Shown here: positions 7,601 to 13,297 of the stretch, piece after piece
Layout of the letters: each line of letters opens with the position of its first letter
Numbering within the stretch: the first letter of the stretch is position 1
Assembly (NCBI GenBank): GCA_020722305.1
Contig: DYLB01000025.1
Coordinates: 1 to 17,393, forward strand
Direction of reading: 5' to 3'
Length of the DNA stretch: 17,393 bases
From: Anaerolinea thermophila
Lineage (GTDB): Bacteria > Chloroflexota > Anaerolineae > Anaerolineales > Villigracilaceae
The notes under the pieces: generated by a model
The model's database searches: none
Seen by the model: only the letters and a program-made list of their open reading frames with translations
What the model was told of the DNA's origin: nothing
Position numbers and translations under genes: made by a program

Positions 7601-9626
7601 AGATGCCGCCGAAGCCGTCGTAACCGTCAATCCGCAGCGGCTGGCCGTCGTCCCAACTGGATTCGTTGGCGACCACCGCTCCGCTGAGCGAGAGCGTCCC
7701 GCCGGTAGTCTCGAATTGCAATTCGTAGTAAACGTCTTTGGCAATCTCCAGGGGATGGTCGAGCGCCAGCCTGAAAGGCCCGCTGGAAACGCCAAAATCC
7801 GCGTTGAGGCTGGCCCACGCCACCTTCTCGCCCTCGGCCAGGACGGAAACGGTCAGGGTCTGCATCCCCGCCGGCTGCATGTCCGTGACCCGGTGCAGGA
7901 CAATCTCGGTCAGCGTGCCGCTGGCGTTGGCATTCAATCCAATGATGAGCGGCGCGCCGGACACGATGGCTTGGTCCGGGTAGGAGAGCGGCTGGAGGTA
8001 GAGTCCGTTTTCGGTTTGGATGGACAGGTCCACCGCTCCCGGCACGTTCTGGTAGATCCAGCGGGCGGCGGCGACGCGGGTGTGCGGGCGGGTGTAAATC
8101 CGGGTGAAGGCGAAGGCGTAGGCGAAGGTCAGGATCAGAACCAAGATCCCAACGATCCATGTCAAAGGCCTTAAGTCGAAAGTCTTTCGTGCAACTTTCA
8201 ACTTTAAGCCTTCAACCGTGACCCAGGCCGCCATCATCGCCAGCAGCGGGTAGATCGGCAACTGGTAACGCATGGTCGGGTTGGACTGGGTGGACTGCCA
8301 GAGGAAGTAAAGCACCGTCCAGCCCCAGAGCAGGCTGTGCTGACGCCACTCGCCCCGGAAAATGCGCCAGCCCATGACCAGTACGCCGGCCCAAGCCAGG
8401 AGGCCGAGCGGCAGCCCCAGGCCCCATTCGGTCAGGTTTTCGAAGGAGAACAGGTGCGAGCGCCGCGCCCATTGCAGGGCGAAAGGCACGTCAATATCGC
8501 CGCTGGCCTGGGCGCGCTGTTCGGCGATGGTATCAATCCAGTGCGGGTTGGGCAGGATGCCAAAGAAACTCGGCCCGCGGAAGGCATACGGTTGGAAGAC
8601 CCGAAAGGCCAGCAGCGAGGCCAGCGCGCCGGCCACCAGGAAGACGGCGATGAGACCCATCAGCCGCTCGGTCTCCGCCGGGGATTTGCCTTTGAACGGG
8701 TTCCCGTCTCGGAACAAGTTGACCGCGAACGCGCCCGGCAGCAGGACCGCCAGCGGGGCGGCGTTGAGCTTGCAGGCCACCGACATCCCCAGGGCCAGGC
8801 CGAAGCCGAGGCTGTTGAGGAGGAGAGGGTCGGTGATGAAATTCTTTACAGAATACGAACGACGTAATCCGTGATGCGTAACGCCGCTGCTTTCTGGAAC
8901 ACCCTCTTTTTGAGTGGCGATCTTGACCGCGAAGTAGATCGCCAGGAAGATGAAGAAGTTGGCGAAGGTATCTACCGTGAAGAAGTGAGATTGCTGGATT
9001 TGCAACACCGCCAGCGACGAAAAGGCCGCCGCCAGCAATCCCACTTTGCGGTTGTAAATGCGGGCCACGATGAAATACAAAAGGATGATCGAACCCAAAT
9101 CCGAAATCGTCGAAAGCTGTCGTCCGACCAGCGGCACTTCGTCGTAACCGGTCCAGGTGGGGGTGCGGGCCAGTTCGGTCAGTGCCCGGCCCCACAGCCC
9201 GGACGGCGCGCCGTCTTCCAGCTTTTGGGCCGCCCACTGGCTGACGGTCGTCATCGCTTCGGCGGTGTAGCGCACGGCGATAATCGGCAGGTCGCCGTAG
9301 ACGTAGAACGTGTAGCCGCGGTTATCCGGGTTGAGTGGGGAGCAGTACGTATCAAAATATCCGCCCCATTCGTCGCAATCCGGCATGACGTCCGCGTAGC
9401 GTTGGCGCCATTCCTGGGTCTGGAGCGTGGGCGGCGGCCCCAGTTGATCCTGGGGAGCGCCGACCGGAGCAATGCCCGTCTCGACCATGGTCAGGAAGCG
9501 CTCGTCAGGGTGCAGGTGTTGGTTCTCGTCCCAGTTCAGGCCTATGGTGCGGAAATAGGTGCCGGTCAGCAGGACGACGATCAACAGCAGGTCATAGAGC
9601 CAGGGATGCTTGTCTTTTCGGGTCAT
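4623..9626 (-). CDS. Giant GT39-like glycosyltransferase / DUF2298 fusion protein
   Basis: The protein has 1667 residues in two halves. Residues 1 to about 530 are a GT39 (PMT/ArnT-type) membrane domain: an N-terminal membrane anchor, the acidic loop NWDENQHLHPDERF (31-44) where such enzymes place their catalytic Asp/Glu, and RYQLPIYP (453-460). About 530-805 is an exported soluble region, largely beta-rich, ending in TKVLIFKKS, a typical GT39 terminus. From about 870 a complete DUF2298 protein follows: FPPYDPW, then INYYYYGF (1027-1034), EFPYFTF, DLHAH (1193-1197), RMNTIFKIYLQAW and a C-terminal domain ending in VIYEVLP. The product probably transfers sugar from a lipid carrier at the outer membrane face, but donor and acceptor are unknown. 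Heptad blocks encode loops at 249-260, 471-487 and 1075-1097. A TATTTT hexamer ends 8 nt before the ATG and no Shine-Dalgarno is seen. The GT39 gene upstream ends 24 bp away. Confidence 0.85.
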   Translation of the reverse strand: MTRKDKHPWLYDLLLIVVLLTGTYFRTIGLNWDENQHLHPDERFLTMVETGIAPVGAPQDQLGPPPTLQTQEWRQRYADVMPDCDEWGGYFDTYCSPLNPDNRGYTFYVYGDLPIIAVRYTAEAMTTVSQWAAQKLEDGAPSGLWGRALTELARTPTWTGYDEVPLVGRQLSTISDLGSIILLYFIVARIYNRKVGLLAAAFSSLAVLQIQQSHFFTVDTFANFFIFLAIYFAVKIATQKEGVPESSGVTHHGLRRSYSVKNFITDPLLLNSLGFGLALGMSVACKLNAAPLAVLLPGAFAVNLFRDGNPFKGKSPAETERLMGLIAVFLVAGALASLLAFRVFQPYAFRGPSFFGILPNPHWIDTIAEQRAQASGDIDVPFALQWARRSHLFSFENLTEWGLGLPLGLLAWAGVLVMGWRIFRGEWRQHSLLWGWTVLYFLWQSTQSNPTMRYQLPIYPLLAMMAAWVTVEGLKLKVARKTFDLRPLTWIVGILVLILTFAYAFAFTRIYTRPHTRVAAARWIYQNVPGAVDLSIQTENGLYLQPLSYPDQAIVSGAPLIIGLNANASGTLTEIVLHRVTDMQPAGMQTLTVSVLAEGEKVAWASLNADFGVSSGPFRLALDHPLEIAKDVYYELQFETTGGTLSLSGAVVANESSWDDGQPLRIDGYDGFGGIYTGLNLELYWDDNPDKLQRFYDILGQADYLFITSNRQWATITRVPERYPLTTAYYRALIGCPPEQDVIYCYNVARPGDYEGQLGFELVKVFESFPSLDLPGGFHWEANTQFAEEAFTVYDATKVLIFKKSGDFSREQVEAILGKVDLSNVVHLTPRRAADYKDLMLPADRLARQQAGGTWSELFDTSALINRYPALGLLWWYVFVFLLGLITYPLLRLVFPGLKDRGYPLARAAGLVILAYFSWLAGSVGLAYSRTTIGVVLALLAVAGLGSGWMQREELLAEWKSKKRYFLLAEGIFLSFFLFDLLVRLGNPDLWHPAKGGERPMDFSYFNAVLKSTSFPPYDPWFAGGYINYYYYGFVLVGTPVKLLGIVPTIAYNFLLPTIFAMVAAGAFSIGWNLVQRAGSRELENNDYSPRSDLYSLFTGLASSAAVVLLGNLGTMQLVFQALQKVGAPDGIIEVASIPQRWAWAFGGLVKVLTGTLLPVNVGEWYWNPSRVMPSGPGNEITEFPYFTFLYSDLHAHMLVLLLTTLTIAWAVSAIKAQGKWAGGLSAGLSFGFAGLVVGAIRPTNTWDYYTYLLLAAIAVGYAVWRGGQGRSSLNRFLLAVGSMALLAGLSKIFYQPYDHWYGLGYNQVSRWLGPYTPFSSYFTHWGLFLFVITAWMSWETREWMANTPLSSLQKLRPYRFLIEVSASAVIVMLIALAAFGVKIGWIALPLAVWALVLILRPGQPDVKRLVLFMIGTGMLLTIVVELVVLVGDIGRMNTIFKIYLQAWMLLAISAAAGFGWLLPDLRRWTAGWRSFFEGTGILLLVIAAMFTLTATFDKIHDRMAPAAPHSLDSMAYMKYAQYWDKGDMDLSQDYDAIRWMQENVQGSPLIVEAQTVEYLWGKRYTIYTGLPGVVGWNWHQRQQRGGVVPAEWVEKRVQEIDAFYESINPFETRTFLEKYNVRYIIVGQLERNYYSPEGLAKFEQYNDLYWKEVYRDRATVIYEVLP
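6336..6405. repeat. In-frame heptad repeat block 4 (fusion gene)
   Basis: Ten units in constant phase: AAGAGAA, TAGAGAT, CAGAGCG, TGGAGAG, TAGTCAT, then TGTTCTC, CAATTCC, CTGCTCC, CAGCTCT, CTGAACC. The left half is GAG-rich and the right half CTC-rich, so the halves are roughly inverted; GGAGA (6358-6362) and TCTCC (6374-6378) flank the centre. It encodes about residues 1075-1097 (GSRELENNDYSPRSDLYS), the loop equivalent to block 2 in the paralogue. Confidence 0.65.
8165..8217. repeat. In-frame heptad inverted repeat, block 5
   Basis: Heptads at 8169-8217 are CCTTAAG, TCGAAAG, TCTTTCG, TGCAACT, TTCAACT, TTAAGCC, TTCAACC. The arm 8165-8184 matches the reverse complement of 8193-8212 at 16 of 20 positions across an 8-nt spacer. 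The block encodes about residues 471-487 (VEGLKLKVARKTFDLRP), a basic loop in the GT39 half, and is AT-richer than its flanks. Confidence 0.7.
8841..8882. repeat. In-frame heptad repeat block 6 (fusion gene)
   Basis: Units ACAGAAT, ACGAACG, ACGTAAT, CCGTGAT, GCGTAAC run in phase at 8848-8882, preceded by the small palindrome ATTCT-TTAC-AGAAT (8841-8854). They encode about residues 249-262 (VTHHGLRRSYSVKN), a polar loop in the GT39 half. The units are more divergent than in the other blocks, so this is the weakest of the six. Confidence 0.45.
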
Positions 9627-9634
9627 AGACTCTA

Positions 9635-9640
9635 AAAATA
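9635..9640 (-). promoter_or_regulatory. TATTTT -10-like box before fusion gene
   Basis: On the minus strand TATTTT ends 8 nt before the ATG at 9626. No Shine-Dalgarno is present in the 24-bp gap. Transcription would start about at the start codon, giving a leaderless or nearly leaderless mRNA. Confidence 0.35.
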
Positions 9641-9650
9641 ACGGGCAGGG

Positions 9651-11738
9651 TTACGGCACGCGGAACATCAGGAAGTCACGGCCCGGTGAGCGGGACGGAT
9701 AGCGGTTGATCGTTCCCTGCGGATAAAGCGATTGCAGCAGGGCCAGGGTCTCGGTATCTTCCGGTTTGAGCAGGAACAGCTTCGGGCCGGGGATGGAGAG
9801 CGTGTCGGGGATGTTTTCGGGCCACATTGTAAAATCCTGCTCGAAGTAGCCGGTCTGGGTGCTGAGCAGGCGCGTGTCCACCCAGAAGGGATACGGGACG
9901 ATCCAGGCCTGGGTGATACTGCCATCCGTCTCGGCGAACAGGTTAATCTGCGCCGCCATCTCGGACGAGTTCCAGGCATTATTGGTAAATTGGGTCTTGA
10001 ACACGTCGAAAACGAGGCGGTAATTCTGAGTGGCCGAGAGGACCAGCAGCAGGCCGGCCACGCCCCAGGCCAGGAGCTGTCCCCGCCGCCGGTTCAGGCT
10101 GGACCCGAGGCCTGTCACCAGGCCATCCAGCGCCATCGCCACGATGATGAATACCGGGACGATTGCCCCGCCGGTACGGTTCAGCGACGGGTTCTCGTTG
10201 GGAAAGGCCAGTGACAGGATCGAAGGCATCAGCAGCAGCGGGATGCTGAGCAGCAGGAACAGGTCCAGCCAGTTGCGCTGGCGGGCGTAGCGAAGGATGA
10301 CCAGCACCACACCGAGCACCAACAGCGCCCCCGAAACGACATCCAATGCCGGGCGATTGGGAATGCTGTGGACCCAGATGCTCCCATTCGACCACTGGAA
10401 CATGGTCAGGGCGTTCCACAGGTTTTGAAGGAAAATCAGGAAAACCGGACCGGGCAGCGGCTTCTCGGCATCCGTCAGGCGGGTCATGGCCCGGTAGAAG
10501 ACCGATTCCGGGTTTTCCAGCGTGTAGCGCAACAAGGGCAGGAAAACGATGAAGGCGGCTATGGTTGAGATGACCAGCCAGGTGAAGGCTTGTTGGCGGG
10601 CTTCTTTATCCTTTTGGTGCAGGGCATAGACCAGGATGGCGATCACGACCACAAAGGGCATGAACCGGAAGGAACTATAGCCGTGCAGCCCCAGCCCTAA
10701 AAATATGCCCGACAGGATGAAGTCGTTGCGGTTCGAGCGGCGCAGGCCGCGGACCAGGTAATAGAGGGTGGGAGCGGCGAAGAGCGGGTAGAGCGGGAAG
10801 CGCAGCCCCACCCGGCTGATGACGTTCGGCCAGTAAGCAATCCCGGCCAGCAAGAGGGCGAAGAGTCCCACCCGCTTGCCGCCGATCTCCCTGCCGAGCA
10901 GGTAAATGAACGGCAGCGCGCCCAATCCGATGATCACCGTGCCGATTTTCAGGCTCATGAACGACAGGCCGGTGCCGAAAAGTTTGGCCACCGCGGCCGT
11001 CACGTACATTTGGATGAACTCGCGCCCGGTGTTGCGCGGGAAGAAGATATAGGTCGCGCCGTCGAGCACATCGCGCACGTCGTAGAGTTTCTCGATGTGG
11101 TCGCTGAACGGCTCCGAGAGCACCCCCGTCAAATCGTAGACACGATAATACACGACGACCAGGGCGGCCAAAAGTACCAGGCCATTCCAGGGGGTGAGCA
11201 AGCTGCGGAAATCCGGGCGCTTGAAAGTTATCTTGCCCAGCCAAAAGCCCCAGGCAAAAAGGAAAAGCCCCGCCAGCCACAGGCTGACGTTTAACCAGGT
11301 GAACAGGTTGTGGGTGAACAGCCCGAAGGCCGTCACGGATAAGACCAGCGATCCCAGGATCAACCAGGGCCGGTAGGTGAGCGGGTCGAAAGCCGTCCGC
11401 TCGGGGGAGAGATCGGGCAGGCGCCATTCGCCGCGCAGGTACGCCAGGATCACGAAACCGATTGCGGAAGCGAACAAAATGCTGGCCATAAAAATAATGG
11501 GCGCCGGATTTTCGTGTGGCGGTTCGAGGATGCGTTGGGCAGCCAGCGCCAGGGCCAGGGCCGCCAGGGTGCGCCAGGCCAGGGGACGGCGTTCCGCCTC
11601 CACGGGCGCGGCAGGCTCTTCGTCCGGCTCGCTCGGGGGGAGCGGGGCCGGTTCGGGCGCTTCGGGCAGGTCCACCTTTTCCCCGCGCCAGAAGTAGATT
11701 TTTGATTTGACGTAATCGAGCACGCTGGGTTCTTGCAT
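9651..11738 (-). CDS. GT39-like membrane glycosyltransferase
   Basis: A 695-residue polytopic protein of the ArnT/PMT (GT-C) type. Residues 1-20 and a Pro/Glu-rich linker (about 22-52) form a cytoplasmic tail. Two to four extra membrane segments follow (about 57-175), and then the catalytic core from about 183. SDHIEK at 212-217 supplies the acidic residues usually found in the first outer loop (Asp213, Glu216). FPRNTGREFIQMY (233-245) and the hydrophobic block at 262-285 match GT39 architecture. The C-terminal 120 residues are soluble and end in MFRVP, like the ends of the two DUF2298 proteins nearby. It should transfer a sugar from a polyprenyl-phosphate donor on the outside of the membrane, but the acceptor is unknown. 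An extended -10 (TGATAAAAT) ends 7 nt before the ATG and there is no Shine-Dalgarno. Gaps to the neighbouring genes are 24 bp on each side, consistent with an operon. Confidence 0.82.
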   Translation of the reverse strand: MQEPSVLDYVKSKIYFWRGEKVDLPEAPEPAPLPPSEPDEEPAAPVEAERRPLAWRTLAALALALAAQRILEPPHENPAPIIFMASILFASAIGFVILAYLRGEWRLPDLSPERTAFDPLTYRPWLILGSLVLSVTAFGLFTHNLFTWLNVSLWLAGLFLFAWGFWLGKITFKRPDFRSLLTPWNGLVLLAALVVVYYRVYDLTGVLSEPFSDHIEKLYDVRDVLDGATYIFFPRNTGREFIQMYVTAAVAKLFGTGLSFMSLKIGTVIIGLGALPFIYLLGREIGGKRVGLFALLLAGIAYWPNVISRVGLRFPLYPLFAAPTLYYLVRGLRRSNRNDFILSGIFLGLGLHGYSSFRFMPFVVVIAILVYALHQKDKEARQQAFTWLVISTIAAFIVFLPLLRYTLENPESVFYRAMTRLTDAEKPLPGPVFLIFLQNLWNALTMFQWSNGSIWVHSIPNRPALDVVSGALLVLGVVLVILRYARQRNWLDLFLLLSIPLLLMPSILSLAFPNENPSLNRTGGAIVPVFIIVAMALDGLVTGLGSSLNRRRGQLLAWGVAGLLLVLSATQNYRLVFDVFKTQFTNNAWNSSEMAAQINLFAETDGSITQAWIVPYPFWVDTRLLSTQTGYFEQDFTMWPENIPDTLSIPGPKLFLLKPEDTETLALLQSLYPQGTINRYPSRSPGRDFLMFRVP

Positions 11739-11745
11739 GGGTGCG

Positions 11746-11754
11746 ATTTTATCA
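11746..11754 (-). promoter_or_regulatory. Extended -10 box before GT39 gene
   Basis: The minus strand reads TGATAAAAT, then 7 nt, then the ATG at 11738. TG-n-TAAAAT is a good extended -10, placing the transcription start on or next to the initiation codon. No Shine-Dalgarno competes. Confidence 0.5.
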
Positions 11755-11762
11755 GATGAGGA

Positions 11763-12551
11763 TTATTTGCGCCGGGCGATGTAGAATGTGTAGGACCCCT
11801 GCGCCTGTGGGACGGGTTCGTCGTAATAGCGGCGCAGCGGGGCCAGGAGCGGGGCCAGGTTCCAGCGGGATGGGACGAGGATCCAGCGCCCGAAGAGTTT
11901 TTTGCTGATGAGCGACGGCAGGCCGAAGTAATGTCCCCATTCGAGGGCGGCCAGGGCCGAGGGCGAGAAATAATGCCAGTAGCGTTCGAGCGTGAACCCG
12001 GCGGCCTCGAGGCGGCGTTCCCAGGTTTCGGGGTCGTCGCAGTGGTGGTGGCGTGAAATCCGGTTGAAGAAGGCCCGGTAGGCGCGGGCGAGGGGCCTGA
12101 GGCCGATCCGGTCGAGGAAGCGGGCAACGGACAGGTTGGGCAGGAAGTTGTGGTTCGGCACGCAAAAGACGAAGGGCGCGCCGGGGCGGAGGACGCGGGC
12201 GGTCTCGGCCAGCACCCGCTCCACGTGGGGGATGTGTTCCAGCACCGAGTTGCTGACGGCGGAGGCGAAAGCCGCGTCTGGGAATGGGCTTTGCCCGGCG
12301 TCCGCTTCGACGAGGCCTTTGTAGCTGGCGAAGGTCTTGGCCTCGTGGATCGGGCCGTGCCAGGGGTCGAGGCCGACATCGAGTTTGCGGGGAAAGGTGC
12401 GGGCGGCAAAATGCCCGTCGCCGCAGCCCACGTCGAGGGTTGGGGCGGGCAGATCGAGGTCCTGGTAGAAACGGGATTCGACCGCCCGTAGCAGGCCGCG
12501 AAAATAGGGCATCTCGCGGATTTGGATGAAGAGGAAGTCTTTATCGGTCAT
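11763..12551 (-). CDS. Class I SAM-dependent methyltransferase
   Basis: A 262-residue soluble Rossmann-fold methyltransferase of the Methyltransf_11 type. LDVGCGDG (39-46) is motif I, which binds S-adenosylmethionine. Asp62 after the second strand is the likely ribose contact, SNSVLEHIPH (100-109) is the post-I/II region, and ARVLRPGAPFVF is motif III. The second half (about 135-262) is a family-specific substrate region rich in aromatic residues. The substrate is unknown; between glycosyltransferase genes, a sugar or lipid-linked glycan intermediate is plausible. The start at 12551 has no Shine-Dalgarno but lies 6 nt after TGCTATCAT, an extended -10. The gene is divergent from the antitoxin gene across a 50-bp gap. 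Confidence 0.82.
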   Translation of the reverse strand: MTDKDFLFIQIREMPYFRGLLRAVESRFYQDLDLPAPTLDVGCGDGHFAARTFPRKLDVGLDPWHGPIHEAKTFASYKGLVEADAGQSPFPDAAFASAVSNSVLEHIPHVERVLAETARVLRPGAPFVFCVPNHNFLPNLSVARFLDRIGLRPLARAYRAFFNRISRHHHCDDPETWERRLEAAGFTLERYWHYFSPSALAALEWGHYFGLPSLISKKLFGRWILVPSRWNLAPLLAPLRRYYDEPVPQAQGSYTFYIARRK

Positions 12552-12588
12552 GGTAAAATGATAGCAGTTTCCTGAAAAGTGATAGCAG
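12551..12588 (+). promoter_or_regulatory. Putative promoter and direct-repeat operator of the VapBC operon
   Basis: TGGTAAAAT at 12551-12559 is an extended -10 on +, about 42 bp before the antitoxin ATG. TGATAGCAG occurs at 12559-12567 and 12580-12588, 21 bp apart (two helical turns), each preceded by AAAA. RHH antitoxins usually bind paired short sites over their own promoter, so these are candidate operator half-sites. This is inference. Confidence 0.4.
12558..12566 (-). promoter_or_regulatory. Extended -10 box before methyltransferase gene
   Basis: The minus strand reads TGCTATCAT followed by 6 nt and the ATG at 12551. This would give a leaderless transcript. It overlaps the plus-strand TAAAAT of the divergent toxin-antitoxin operon, so the two promoters may exclude each other. 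Confidence 0.42.
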
Positions 12589-12601
12589 AATCGAGGCGTT
12601 T

Positions 12602-12895
12602 ATGATCCGCACGATGGTTCAATTGACGGAAGAACAGATGAAAGCGCTGAAAGAGCTGGCGAAGGCTCGCAAGACCTCGGTGGCGAAACTGGTGCGCGAG
12701 AGCGTGGCGCAGTACGTGGCGGCGGAAGCCGAGGTGGTGTCCCGTGAGGAGAAGCGGCAGCGGTTACGAAATTTCATTCAGTACGTTAAGGAACATCCTG
12801 ACGAATTCCGAGACATCGAAGGCAAAACAGATGTGTCAATCAACCACGATGAGTACCTGACGGAAATTTACGGCACATGGAAAAAATCTTCGTAG
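12602..12895 (+). CDS. Ribbon-helix-helix antitoxin (VapB-like)
   Basis: A 97-residue protein. The N-terminal 40 residues follow the RHH/CopG pattern: the beta strand RTMVQLT, helix EEQMKALKELAKARK, turn TS, then helix VAKLVRESVAQYVAAEA. The polar C-terminus (about 50-97) would wrap around and block the toxin. GAGG at 12593-12596 lies 5 nt before the ATG. The last 19 bases overlap the toxin gene, the usual antitoxin-first, coupled arrangement. It should repress its own promoter, probably through the TGATAGCAG repeats upstream. Confidence 0.82.
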   Translation: MIRTMVQLTEEQMKALKELAKARKTSVAKLVRESVAQYVAAEAEVVSREEKRQRLRNFIQYVKEHPDEFRDIEGKTDVSINHDEYLTEIYGTWKKSS

Positions 12896-13278
12896 ATACT
12901 TCTGCAATCTTTGCGCTTGTTAACACCGCCGAAACCAATAACCTGGCTGCCTTGGATACCTGGAATGGTTTTGGCAACAATGACGTTGACTTAATTTCAA
13001 ACAATTATGTTATCGTCGAAAGCATTTCTTTGATCCAGGGGCGGCTTGGTCTTTCGGTTGTGCGGAAGTTACTCGATAATGTCCTGCCTTTCATTCAGGT
13101 GATTTGGGTGGATGAAGATCAACATTCTGCCATTGTTCAGGACGTCCTGTCGGCCAACCGCCGCCAACTCTCGCTGGTGGACTGCTCCGCTTTTGCGACC
13201 ATGCGCCGGGAGGGGATCGAGACCGCCTTCACTTTCGACGCGCATTTCCGGGAACAGGGGTTCAGAGTGATCCCGTAA
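12877..13278 (+). CDS. PIN-domain ribonuclease toxin (VapC-like)
   Basis: A 133-residue single PIN domain. The four acidic positions expected for Mg-dependent RNA cleavage are present: Asp7 in FVDTSA, Glu48 in NNYVIVES, Asp102 in SLVDCSAF and Asp121 in TFDAHF. It is therefore probably active, though the RNA target is unknown. It overlaps the antitoxin gene by 19 bp and lacks a strong Shine-Dalgarno, so translation is likely coupled. The first half is visibly AT-richer than the neighbouring glycosyltransferase genes. With the opposite orientation, this suggests the pair was acquired as a module inserted into the minus-strand run. Confidence 0.87.
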   Translation: MEKIFVDTSAIFALVNTAETNNLAALDTWNGFGNNDVDLISNNYVIVESISLIQGRLGLSVVRKLLDNVLPFIQVIWVDEDQHSAIVQDVLSANRRQLSLVDCSAFATMRREGIETAFTFDAHFREQGFRVIP

Positions 13279-13297
13279 CGCAAAGTGTCAATTTGCG
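13279..13297. terminator. Hairpin filling the gap between convergent genes
   Basis: CGCAAA (13279-13284) and TTTGCG (13292-13297) pair across a 7-nt loop. The hairpin occupies the whole 19-bp space between the toxin stop and the GT4 stop. The stem is short and lacks a T-tract, so function as a bidirectional terminator is only possible. Confidence 0.35.

Noticed and set aside
6651..8174. Long plus-strand open frame of about 507 codons opposite the fusion gene
   Set aside because: It is antisense to a gene with clear domain motifs, its translation is Gln/Gly/Glu-rich without any recognisable domain, and such frames are expected in GC-rich DNA.
10675..11427. Second minus-strand frame within the GT39 gene
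   Set aside because: Arg/Pro/Gly-rich shadow with no motif; the GT39 frame has membrane segments and the acidic SDHIEK motif.
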